Shown here: piece by piece, positions 12,137-21,600 of the stretch | Layout: each line of letters begins with the position of its first letter | Position numbering within the stretch: position 1 is the stretch's first letter | Assembly: GCA_031772625.1 (NCBI GenBank) | Contig: CM062804.1 | Coordinates: 273,079,174 to 273,143,173 of the forward strand | From: Pinus tabuliformis | Taxonomy: Eukaryota; Streptophyta; Pinopsida; Pinales; Pinaceae | Direction of reading: 5' to 3' | Length of the DNA: 64,000 bases | Translations under genes and position numbers: made by a program | Notes under the pieces: generated by a model | Database searches by the model: none | What the model was told of the DNA's origin: nothing | What the model saw: the letters and a program-made list of their open reading frames with translations, nothing else

Positions 12137-12312
12137 TTGCAGGTAGTAGCATTGTTTTCAAGAACCATGGCACGAGAGTTGGCTAAGTATGGAAAACTGC
12201 TTGCATGGGTCGTGAAGGCCGGGATTAACAGGCCTAGTGAGACATGGAGTAGATCGTTCACACGAGGAGATGTAGACAGTTGCGTAGATAGAGAGAAATG
12301 GATGATAGATTC
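12137..12312 (+). CDS. Short unassigned ORF, interrupted by the nested element
   Basis: Starts at ATG 12137 and encodes MARELAKYGKLLAWVVKAG and more; I recognise no family. The frame is broken at 12312 by the nested element. Past that element's target duplication (from 15530) the same frame stays open for about 20 more codons, so the pre-insertion ORF was about 80 codons. It could be a vestigial gag or chance. Confidence 0.35.
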
Positions 12313-12621
12313 TGTTATGAATATAATTCATAACAATTAAATAAATTAAATAAATATAAAAATTAAATAATTAAATATTAATTAGGTTAAATAGTCATTA
12401 AATTAAGTGAAAAGGCATGTCTAAAAGACATGCCCATTCACAAAAGGTCACCTGCTGAGGTATAAAAGCAAGGCCTCATTGTAACATTCAAATCATCTTA
12501 TATCATCTTATACAATTATATATATAATAATAAATTATTATTATTAAATACCTTGTGTATTTTTACATTCAAGTCTACAAGCTATCAGTCTTTTGTGTTT
12601 CAGCATAGTTTTTATGCTACA
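12313..12621 (+). repeat. 5' LTR of the gene-capturing element
   Basis: Opens with a 23-bp inverted repeat (12313-12335: TGTTATGAAT, loop TAT, then ATTCATAACA) and contains a second palindrome at 12414-12434 (GGCATGTC...GACATGCC). Both are preserved in the partner LTR at 15222-15524, apart from small changes elsewhere. Confidence 0.9.
12461..12468 (+). promoter_or_regulatory. TATA box in the 5' LTR
   Basis: TATAAAAG sits about 150 bp before the LTR's end and 27 bp after the GACATGCC palindrome. Transcription would start near 12490-12500 and run through the captured genes. The same box is at 15361-15368 in the 3' LTR. Confidence 0.6.
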
Positions 12622-12636
12622 GTGGTATCAGAGCCA
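12622..12636 (+). other. Primer binding site of the gene-capturing element
   Basis: TGGTATCAGAGCC lies one base after the LTR and matches the plant initiator tRNA-Met 3' end; it runs into the first ATG of the body (12636). Confidence 0.85.
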
Positions 12637-12737
12637 TGGCACAAGCTATAATCATGCAAGGCTTTGAACATGGTTCACCGCACAATGTGCCATTACATTC
12701 ACATCTTGATTACGTTAAACAGTTTAGATCAAGATGA
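12636..12737 (+). CDS. Short leader ORF, possible gag start
   Basis: First ATG after the primer site; 33 codons beginning MAQAIIMQGFEHGSP, ending at TGA 12735. Its position is where a copia gag begins, and the text may be the last scrap of the element's own gag. It overlaps, in another frame, the start of the LEO1 fragment, so the capture junction probably lies near 12715. Confidence 0.4.
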   Translation: MAQAIIMQGFEHGSPHNVPLHSHLDYVKQFRSR

Positions 12738-13321
12738 TGATCCAAATGAAGTTGATGTTGAAAGTAAAGGAGAAGGAGCAGATACCGAGCCAGAAAGAGA
12801 TATTAGTGATCAAAGGGTTGAGAGTGAACAAAGGGGACTATATCCAGAATTTATAATACATGATGAAGTGGATCGGTATGAATCAAATGAAGAACAACAA
12901 TATGAGCAAAGGCAAAAGGAGAAACCAGTAGGCCCTACCTTAGAGTTGGAGTTTCCATTACGCCCACCTCCAGGGCAGCCAGACAATATGAATATTATGC
13001 GAGTGTCAAATATCATGGGAATTGAGCCAAAACCGTTTGACCCAAAGACATTTGTTGAAGAGGAAAATTTTGAGACGAATAAGTATGGAACTAAGAAGCA
13101 GTTTAGATTGGATGATAATATAGTGCAATGGAGGAAGGTCCAAAACCGTAATGGTACCATTTCTTATGAAATCAATGCTCAATTTGTGAGATGTTCAAAT
13201 GGCAATTTGCAATTGCTTATAGGGAATGAGGTGCTTGATCTAAATGTTCAAGATGCAAAACATGACCAAGCTCATCCCTTTTTATGCCATGGAAAGGGAA
13301 TCCTACAATCTCAAGGATTGT
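12664..13321 (+). pseudogene. LEO1: Captured LEO1 (Paf1 complex subunit) fragment
   Basis: LEO1 (VIP4 in Arabidopsis) is a subunit of the nuclear Paf1 complex, which travels with RNA polymerase II and supports histone modification. The frame has an acidic N-terminal segment followed by the diagnostic Leo1 core: VSNIMGIEPKPFDPKTF, FRLDDNIVQWR, NLQLLIGNEVLDLNVQDA and HGKGILQSQG. The reading frame is open through the whole core with no intron, which suggests capture from spliced RNA. After GILQSQG (about 13320) the LEO1 similarity stops and the frame runs into foreign sequence, so the C-terminal part is missing. The ATG at 12664 may be element-derived; LEO1 itself probably begins near 12715. The fragment could be expressed from the LTR as a truncated protein, but nothing here shows that. 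Confidence 0.85.
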
Positions 13322-14566
13322 CTCCGTATAACAGTGATTTCCATTGCCAAATTCGAAGTTACAACCCAAATCCGTCAAACCTATTCGGGTTCAAGGTATT
13401 GGGGTGGGGGAGCGCAAGTGCTCCCGGAAGTGAAAAGCAAACCTGTAGAGTTGCTCGATTTAGAAATTTCCTTTGCTTTCGCTGCAGCCGAGAACTAGCA
13501 CCGCGACATGTTCGAACCATTCCCTCCTTTTCTTTTGAAGGACAGGGAGATTCGTCAGCGTTCGGGACTTTTCAACAATAAGAACAGTTCAAGCTCTCAG
13601 AGTGGGGGCAGCAACCAATATAACAAGAACCTGGAAGTTTTGAGGAGTATAATAACCTCTTTTCCACTAGTTTCAGAGATGAGATTATGTGCGAATGAAG
13701 TTGAGCTGAAGGCAAAGCTGGCCATCTCATGGCTATCAGGTGCCTTCAAATCCGTTCAGGTGTAGGCAGACAAACATTTTGGGAAGGAAGCCTGGCAGCT
13801 TCCCTACAACATTCTCTAATTCATCTTGTGCACCAACAGACTGTCACTGGTATTCATATCCCAGGACGAAGAAAAATTTTTAAAAGATGCTAATACAGGT
13901 CCGAATTGGAAGTGTTATCAGTTCGCAATGGTGCAAGATTCTCCTAAAAGGGAGGCACACCTCGAATCCTTGAGGACAACTAAACTGCCTGCAGGTACTC
14001 ATGGAAGTTGTTCATGGTATCCCAATATTCTCAAGAAGCTTAAATCCTCGAGAAGCAAGCCACAGCACTGTTCGAAATTCTTATTTCATGGAAGCAATGC
14101 AGATAACAAGTATTCCATTCTAAGGAATTGTCTGAGATGCTTAAGCAGCACAGCTTTAATGTTAAGAGGCGATACCTCTGGCTACGGTATTTATATGGCG
14201 AAATACTTCAATATATCTGCAGGCTATGGCTTTGAACCTGGCTGGGCAGCATCATCCATTTTTGGTTGGCAGAATGGCATGCACAAGGACGGTTTCTATG
14301 CGGTGAGCATTTGTGAGATTATCTCTTGTCCAATAAAGAAGTTTACAATAGCAATTGAACGCATGGTTCCAAAAGAGTACGAGGGCAGTGTGGCCGTGCG
14401 ATACCTTCTTATCAACAGTCGTAACCTTACCCATACCATCCATCGCCCGTCTGTTCTGTTGCTGTCGCAATCCACGCCGCTTTCCACCGTTGTCCTGTGC
14501 TACCACCGTCGACGCCACCGTGGACCAGCCTTGCGGTTCGCAAGAGCCACAGCCTCTGGGACATAG
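13320..14566 (+). pseudogene. Captured PARP6/8-like ADP-ribosyltransferase fragment
   Basis: In the frame one step off LEO1, a second cellular sequence begins near 13320. One frame covers it, with in-frame stops at 13496, 13763 and 13817. The stretch MFEPFPPFLLKDREIRQRSG (13508 on) leads to a PARP-type catalytic domain: FLFHGSNADNKYSILRNCL holds the NAD-binding histidine, SGYGIYMAKYFNISAGY holds the tyrosine strand, and VAVRYLLI is the closing strand. The FHGS..N.YSILRN pattern fits the PARP6/8 branch. The family enzymes transfer ADP-ribose from NAD to proteins. The last ~45 codons before the stop at 14566 are no longer PARP-like. Three stops make a full-length product impossible, though the catalytic part from 13826 is open. 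Confidence 0.75.
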
Positions 14567-14574
14567 CTGGAGTA

Positions 14575-14778
14575 GTGGTATTAACGCGCGCGGGTGAGGC
14601 AAATGACATTAAAGAACGCAGCGTTGAAGTCATGGGGTTTTCGACATGCAAGGGTCGGAAGCTTGGGGCCGGAGAACCTATCGAATTTTCTTTTCCCAGA
14701 CGAAAGCATCTGCAAATGGACCCTCAAACCCTCAATAAGCTTTTTTGTTTAGTGGCCAGACACCCTCTTTCCGTTTAA
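14575..14778 (+). pseudogene. Possible third captured fragment, RAD5/HLTF-like
   Basis: The frame ending at 14778 contains VEVMGFSTCKGRKLGAGEPI and EFSFPRR. From memory this resembles the segment upstream of the HIRAN domain in plant RAD5/SMARCA3-like repair helicases (a 'STCKGRKL..G....F.FP' pattern). The match is short and I cannot confirm it. If real, it is a third donor gene in the same element. Otherwise it is unassigned coding-like sequence, in GC-richer DNA than its surroundings. Confidence 0.3.
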
Positions 14779-14869
14779 TGGGAAGACAACCGAATCTCGT
14801 GCCCGTGCCCGTTGAAAAACTCGTCTTCTTTTGAATCTCCGTGTTTTTATAAAGTTTGACATATAATTA

Positions 14870-14948
14870 TTATATTAAAAAAACTGTATTTAAAAAAAAC
14901 AAACAAACAAACAAAAAAACAAAAACAAAAATTCACCCCAAAAAAAAA

Positions 14949-14979
<31 letters not shown>

Positions 14980-15045
14980 ATTAAAAAAAGAAAAAATTTG
15001 AACTTATTGAAAATTTATTATTATTATTATTAAAAAAAAAGGGAG
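14870..15045. repeat. A-rich and AT-repeat low-complexity tract
   Basis: Runs of (CAAA)n, A8-A9, (TA)n and (TTA)n. It lies between the captured fragments and could mark an old poly(A) junction between joined RNAs. Confidence 0.6.
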
Positions 15046-15151
15046 AAGAGAGAGATGGGAACAAAAGAAGAAAACCTTGGACTCAAAAATAGAGTTATTA
15101 GCGAATTATAAACGCTGAGCCACCGAGACCTTCCGCCTCCCATATGCCGAG

Positions 15152-15229
15152 ATGGCAATCACCGCAAAGACAATTGCCAGCAATATAGCTTTGAGGACAA
15201 AGCTTCCGAAGGAAGAGACTATGTTATGA
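15152..15229 (+). CDS. 25-codon ORF before the 3' LTR, possible captured gene start
   Basis: ATG at 15152 encodes MAITAKTIASNIALRTKLPK and five more residues, running two bases into TGTTATGA of the LTR. The basic, serine/alanine-rich start resembles a transit peptide and may be a fourth captured piece (a first exon). No family is recognised. Confidence 0.25.
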   Translation: MAITAKTIASNIALRTKLPKEETML

Positions 15230-15524
15230 ATATAATTCATAACAATAAAATAAATATAAAAATTAAATAATTAAATATTAACTAGGTTAAATAGTCATTA
15301 AATTAAGTGAAAAGGCATGTCTAAAAGACATGCCTATTCACGAAAAGTCACCTACTGAGGTATAAAAGCAGGGCCTCATTGTAACATTCAAATCATCTTA
15401 TATCATCTTATACAATTATATATATAATAATAAATTATTATTATTATTAAATACCTTGTGTATTTTTACATTCAAGTCTACAAGCTATCAGTCTTTTGTG
15501 TTTCAGCATAGTTTTTATGCTACA
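15222..15524 (+). repeat. 3' LTR of the gene-capturing element
   Basis: Near-identical to 12313-12621. By eye it differs by several substitutions, one missing short AAATT-type block and one extra ATT repeat. Confidence 0.9.
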
Positions 15525-16186
15525 GATTCATTCATTCGATGTGCTAGGATATTGAGAGGAGATGAGCACAAGAGAATGAGAGACTCATTATGATCCAGGT
15601 GTGAAGGCCTTGTGAAAAGATCTGAGCTTAGAGGGGTCGAGTAAGGGCCAGATTTGTTCCTGGGATAGGAGAGAAGTTCAAAAGGCAGCATTGAGATGGT
15701 CAAAGGGCTGAGATAGCCATTGGAGACCCAAGTGAGAAGCTTGGAGTCAAGGTCAAGCAGAGACCTTGAGGGGCGAGAAGGCCTACAATCTAGAGTTAAA
15801 GAGAGTCAGGCTTCAGAGGCAGTCAACGTGCTTAGGAGAAGATCAGCAAGCTCAAGAGGGAGTCAACAGGCTCAGAGGGAGTCAACAACTCATAGGAAAA
15901 CAACCTTCAGGTTTAGGAAGTCATGGTACAAGATGGCCATGCAAGTGGGAGAGAGTAGTCTTCCAAGATTGTGTCATGGTACAAGATGGCCATGAAAGAT
16001 GCTTAGGAGTAGGAGGCTTCTAAGAACAAGATGTCTTCGAAGAAGGGTCCTTGTCATATAGCAAGAATTGCTTGTGTCATATAGAGCAGTTGTGGATGCA
16101 GATCAAGGGTGGAAATGTGTTATAGGTTTGAAGGCAAAGCCACTTCCAAGCGGTATTGTGAGAATACATCCTTCGATAAGAGGGAG
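15525..16186 (+). other. Body remnant of the outer pol-less element
   Basis: Purine-rich sequence with repeated short AGTCAAC-GCTCAGAGG-like phrases (about 15830-15900) and a near-duplicate 'tggtacaagatggccatg' at 15923 and 15977. No protein family recognised. It ends with the purine tract AAGAGGGAG directly before the LTR at 16187. Confidence 0.5.
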
Positions 16187-16914
16187 TGTTGATGTTTCAG
16201 GTAGCATTGGGAGTATTCTCACGTGTGGGGCAAGTGGGCTAAGTGATGGGCTTTTGCACCCATATACCTATGATATTATGATGACCCATGGTTTTATGAT
16301 AACCCATGGTATAGACCCACAGTATTGCACCCTTTGGAAAGGTATAGGTACAAGGGTGAGTGATTCAGTCTTGTCATAAGCAAGAGAGTGTCTTGTCAAG
16401 CAAGGTCGAGAAGGGCCTAAGCAGGGCTAACCACAAAGACATGCAAGCGCACTAGACATTGAGAGAGAGATTCTCTCAAGTAAGCAAGACATCTACATGA
16501 GTAATATTGCAGGTTTGTTGTGAGTGAGACATTTAGTTGTGTCAAGTCCTAGGAAAGAGCATGGAGCAGCAAAGGAGATCCAGTTCAGCCAGATCGAGGA
16601 CAGATCTAGGGCTTGATCCACTAGATTAGATCTAGGGTAATTGTTGTATATGTAATTTCCTCAAGAGGCATTATCCCAGTAAGGGAGCCCAAGTAGGTTC
16701 TACGAAGAATTTAATGAAGAATTGTTGATTGGGAAAAACTTGTGTGTAATATGTTATTGTGCATGATCTGATTGCTAGTTTTATAAGTTCCATTGTGCAA
16801 AACTTGTTTCTAGCTAGGCACATCAGTGTACTTCAGTCAATTAGTTAATTTGAGACTGTTACTAGATTTGGTGTGTGTGTGTGTGCACTAAGTCTAGTGC
16901 CAAAAATTCTAACA
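16187..16914 (+). repeat. 3' LTR of the 11280-16914 element
   Basis: Direct repeat of 11280-12051. Its end carries a (GT)n run at 16871-16885 that the left copy has only as a shorter version. Confidence 0.8.
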
Positions 16915-17199
16915 TGGAGAAGTTTATCTGGAGGAGGCTTAAGGCTCTTGATGGAGCACTCCCTTCTTTGGTAGATATTCCAAGGCATGCATGTATTATA
17001 TTACTATTTTGTAGGAGGATGGCACACTTCTGTAGGTGCACTTCATATGGCAAATATTTTATTTTCTGTGAGTGAATAAGGTTTATCTTCAATAGATCCA
17101 TCCACTTACACATTATTTGATGAATTGTAACCACTTTGAAGTATTTTATTAGAGAGTTGATTTTTTCAAACTTAACGAGGTTGAGGTGGTTGCATGTTA
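16915..17199. other. Unassigned host sequence between two insertions
   Basis: This 285-bp stretch is the sequence into which both the 11280-16914 element and Copia-4 inserted; it continues leftward at 11279 and rightward at 40645. On the plus strand a frame starting just after the LTR reads FIWRRLKALDGALPSLVDIP, vaguely like a leucine-rich repeat, but it soon meets stops. I do not assign it. Confidence 0.4.
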
Positions 17200-18605
17200 T
17201 TTTGAAATTTCCTTGCACCCTAGGTCTGGTCTATGACTAGACTAGCACATAAACAAACTAACAGTGCTCAATAATGAACAACTTTGCACAATGGGATATA
17301 TAGTAGTGAAATCAATCAATAGTACACAGGATATATGGCCCAAAACATTACTTTTCAGTCCATCAATAAGAAATTCACAAGGGTCCCGTACCAAGGATCA
17401 TGTCCCTTTGGAAACCTTGATACAAATTTTATAGTACAACAAAATACAATCTATCCTTTGACTCTTACAACTAGGGCTGAGGTCTTATCCTTTGGACCCT
17501 CATCTGCCCATGAAAAACAAAGACAAATAACTCACCTTACTTGTTGCCTACTATCCTTTGCAAGCAACCCTTTCAATCCTCTTTGTCCACAGAAGATCAT
17601 CTCCTTTAGATCTTTGTCCACTTGTTGCTCATAGGTAGGCTTCTCCTTTAGCCCACTATATTATACCAGCAATGTCTCTTCGTTGTTATGTCCTTCCTTT
17701 ACCCAATAGATCCTAGATCAACCCTCTTCTTGTTGTCTACACAAACTCGCCCTGTTGTAGTTGTATGTGGCCTCCTTCATGAGACCCTGTGGGGCTTCTT
17801 TCCTACAACTTCAGACCTCTTGCCTAAGGCCCTACCTGCGGCCAACCCTCGGCCCTTTCCTGGCAGCCTCGGCCTACCACAAATGCCCCTCGACCAAGCA
17901 TGTTTACTTTTTCTAGCCTTGGTCCAGGCTTCTTCTTGATTGCGACCTAGACTAGGGCACAAACCAGCCTTGCAGCCCTCACAAACAGACTTGACTTACT
18001 TGAATGTGGTCGTAACCAATGTTTTGAAAAACAGTCAAGCCGACTCCGACTCGACCGAGCCAATGCCTGGTCAGGTCGGCTCGGTGGCCAAAATGGATCA
18101 GTTGGCCGGGTTGTTACTGAGCCGGCCTAGCCGGTCACCGACTCGGCCAAGCCTGAGTTAACTCGGTCGGCTTGGTCACCGACGCAAAAGCACAGCCTGC
18201 GGAATTTTTAGGGGGGGAGAATTGGACCCCACAGCCAATTCTAATTTGGCTTAGGGTTATTTTGAGGTCCATTTACCTCTCCCAACCCTATAAAAGCTAC
18301 CCAACCTCTCTCATTTCTTCACAGCTATTTCATTGCATTTGTGTGAGAATTTGTGAAGAGTTGTGGAGTTTGTTTTTGGAGCAGCAGTGAGGAGATTCTT
18401 GGGTAGCCATTGGAGCAACATTGAGGAGGTTGTTTGTGCCTAGAGATATATTTTTTCACTTCTAAAATTTGTTTTTGCTTATTTATTTTTTTGTGCAAAT
18501 CTGGAAATTGAAAAGAGTCTTTTTTGTAAGAGAAATGAACATTGAAGCAATGTTATTTGTTTGTTTTCATTTTCAAATTTTTTCCTTTCATTTCCAAGTC
18601 AAAAA

Positions 18606-21600
18606 ATGGCTCCTAGAGTGAAAGATGTTGCTTGGGCATACGCTAAAATGGTTGATAATCAAATGCATTGCAAATTTTGCCATAGAAAAATTAAGGAGGG
18701 TCCTAGGGACGTTCATAAGATAAAACAACACTTGGCTAGTATTAGATGCCAAATTACTCCATGTGAATCACCACAAATTGGGGAGATTAGGAAGGAGTTG
18801 TTAAATAGCTTTGAGAAGTTTCAGGAAGAAAAAGCTAGGCAAAGAGAAATAGACGCTGAAATTGGGAGGAAGAGGAGTACCAACCCCCATTTTGATTTTG
18901 AGGGCTCTTCATCTATCCCTTGTACTAATGCATCCAACCCCTTCCACTATGTTCCTCCCTCTTTGGAGTCCATGCAAGAAAAAAAGGGTAAGGGTAAAAT
19001 GAAAAAGAAGGGTGATATGAATATCAAAAGTTATTTCACTGTCACACCCTCCTCTCCATCAGATGCACATGGTCCTCAAGCTAAGTCATATGCAACCCAC
19101 TTTAGATGACCACTTGAAGACAGAATTGAAGGAGACTCCTTGTGATTACATAGCTAGATGGTGGTATGATGCTGATATCCCCTTCTATGCTTCCCGTTCA
19201 CCATATTATGAGCATAAGTTTGATGCCATATTTGTTGCTAGAAAGGGCTTCAAAAGCACTACTATGCATGACTTAAGGGGGTCTCGTTTGCGAAAAGAAA
19301 ATTTCCTCCATTGATGAGTATTTGAAAGATTTCAAAAACTCATGGGCAAAAACAGGATGTACCATCATATCAGATGGATGCACTGATCAAAGCAACCATA
19401 CCATCATAAACTTTCTTATCTTTTACCCACAGGGAACCATGTTTCTAAAATCAATCGATGCATTTGATAGGGTGAAAGATGGACAATTGTTGTTTCAGCT
19501 ATTGGATGAGGTTGTTGAAAAGGTGGGGGTGGCTAATATTGTTCAAATCATCACAGAACTATGTTCTTGTTGGTAAACTGTTAGAGGAAAAACACAAAAC
19601 CATCTTTTGGACCCCATGTGTTGCACATTGCATAGACCTCATGCTTGAGGATGTTGGCAAATTAGATTGGGTCAAGAACATTGTAGATCATGCCAAAAGC
19701 ATAACAAAATGTATCTACAATCATTCATGGATTTTGAGCCTGATGAGGAGACACACAGGGGGCAAGGATATTATTAGGCCTGCCATCACTAGATTTGCAA
19801 CTCATTTTTTGACATTGCAATCTATGCTTTCCAACATAGAAACTTGCAAAAGATGTTTTCCAGTGATGAATGGAATGAAAGCCAGTGGTCTCACAAACAG
19901 GATGGCAAAGATTTGAAAAAGAAAGTTAATGAATAAATATTTTGGAAAAAGGCAACAGAGATTGTGAAGGTTGTTAAGCCACTGGTTAAGGTGTTGCAGT
20001 TGGTGGATGTGGAAAGATTGGCTATGGGCTTCATTTATGAAGCTATGGATCAAGCAAAGGAGCAAATAAAAACAACATACAAGGATAGAGTGGCTAAGTA
20101 TGGGTCCATTTGGGCAATCATTGATGAAAGATGGAACAATCAACTCCATCGCCCTATACATGTAGTTGGGTATTTTTTGAACCCAAGGTATCATTATAAA
20201 GCTCTAGAGGCAGGAGCTTTGGGTGGGGAGCAAGGTTGCGAGGGAGCCCCCCCCCCTCTCGCTCCTACTCCCAATTCGCACTCCGAGCGGGAGCACGCTC
20301 CCTAAAAAAAACAATCCCTACCTTTTCAAGAGCGTTTAGCCTTTTTTGCAAAAAAAAATTGCAGCAATATTCCAAATGAAATTTTTTTTCAAAGAAACAA
20401 ATAAGTTTTGAGTGGGGCAGCTTAATGATCAAGCCTATGGCCCTAGTATTGATATGTAATTTGTGGTAATGTTAAATTCTTAAAGTAAAAGTGACATTCT
20501 CCTTAATCTTCATTTCCATCCTTTTACTTAAATTTTTAACATTACAATGAAATGACTCGGGATATTTGAGAGTGGTTCCAACCTCATTGGATTTCATATG
20601 AAGAAAGTAGAATTTTAGATTTCATTCAAAATCCAGCGGACTTATCAATTTTTCAGGATTGGGGGACTGCAATGTTTCCATTGAATTTTGTCATGTATTA
20701 AGGTATGGAACTCGTATTTAATCAAGAGCACCAATCCCTCCATGTACCTTGATGTTAGTGACATTGGTTGTCGAACTCCTCTATCATGACCCTCCTAAAA
20801 ATATATGCATCACTCAAAAAAAATCTTGACTTGACATGCTATGCTTTTTCTATCTGATGTTAATGCTTATAGGGTGATATTAATGACAAAGATCCCTATA
20901 CAAATCCAAAGGTAATAACAAAGATACCTCTGGATATTAATGCTTAGAGGGTGATATTAATGACAAAGATCTTGATTTTCCAACAAGTCCAAAAAATTAG
21001 ACATTTCTCGTGGTGGCAAGAGGCCCAAGCATAAGAAATAGATAATAGATTTACTTGTCTTTTCTAGTTTCTAGTAGTTTTTATAACTATTGACTCTTTC
21101 ATATTTATTATGATATTTTTTTAAACAATATATGACAATTTAAGTTTGAAGTTTGAAGTTGGCAATTATAACTCAGTAGTAATGAATTATGAATATGATG
21201 CTTCATGAAAGTTGAAAGTTGTTTCATTTCATTTCATTTTAGAACATCTAATTTCATGTTAGATATTATTTGTTGTAATGGTTACACTTAGCTTACAAGT
21301 ACAACTTTGGTGATCAATGATGATAAATGTTATATATTGAATTTTGAAAGCTTGAAACTTTAAGATTGATGAATCATGAGACTCAATATGTTGTATGTTA
21401 CTATGTTACTAACTTGTGGACGTGGTTGATGAAGATTATAACCTCTAGATGATTGTTGTTATATGGTTCAATCTATGTATTTAATGTTTTTTATATCTAA
21501 TTCATCATTCTACATGTTTTTGTTGACATATATGCATCAAAATATATAAAATATATATTATATAAAAAACGCTACGGGATTTGCTCCCAAACCGAGAGCT

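Larger units (their letters stand above)
12313..15524 (+). mobile_element. Gene-capturing non-autonomous LTR retrotransposon
   Basis: LTRs of 309 and 303 bp (12313-12621, 15222-15524) begin TGTTATGAATA and end ATGCTACA. The flanks GATTC at 12308-12312 and 15525-15529 are a perfect 5-bp target duplication. A tRNA-iMet primer site (TGGTATCAGAGCC, 12623-12635) follows the first LTR and a purine-rich tract (AAGGAAGAGACT) precedes the second. The 2.6-kb body has no gag, protease, integrase or RT. Instead it carries fragments of at least two cellular genes, LEO1 and a PARP6/8-like enzyme, without introns. By eye the LTRs differ by only several substitutions plus small indels. The layout recalls maize Bs1, a known gene-transducing retroelement. 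Confidence 0.9.
11280..16914 (+). mobile_element. LTR retrotransposon lacking pol (TRIM/LARD-like), host of a nested element
   Basis: Direct LTRs at 11280-12051 and 16187-16914 begin TGTTGATGTTT and end TCTAACA. A primer-site-like ATATCAGAGCATGG follows the left LTR and a purine tract (AAGAGGGAG) precedes the right one, so it reads rightward. Flanks TGGAT and TGGAG suggest a target duplication with one change. Once the inner element (12313-15524) is set aside, only about 0.9 kb of body remains, with no gag or pol domain I can recognise. It must have moved with borrowed enzymes. The two LTRs are clearly diverged. Confidence 0.8.

Noticed and set aside
14575..14778. Firm assignment to a RAD5-type helicase
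   Set aside because: Only about 30 residues match a remembered pattern, so it is listed as a low-confidence fragment rather than a named gene.
17335..18390. Several plus-strand ORFs of 70-100 codons
   Set aside because: They fall in the Copia-4 LTR and the hAT-B subterminal repeats; the family is read from the other strand or is non-coding there.
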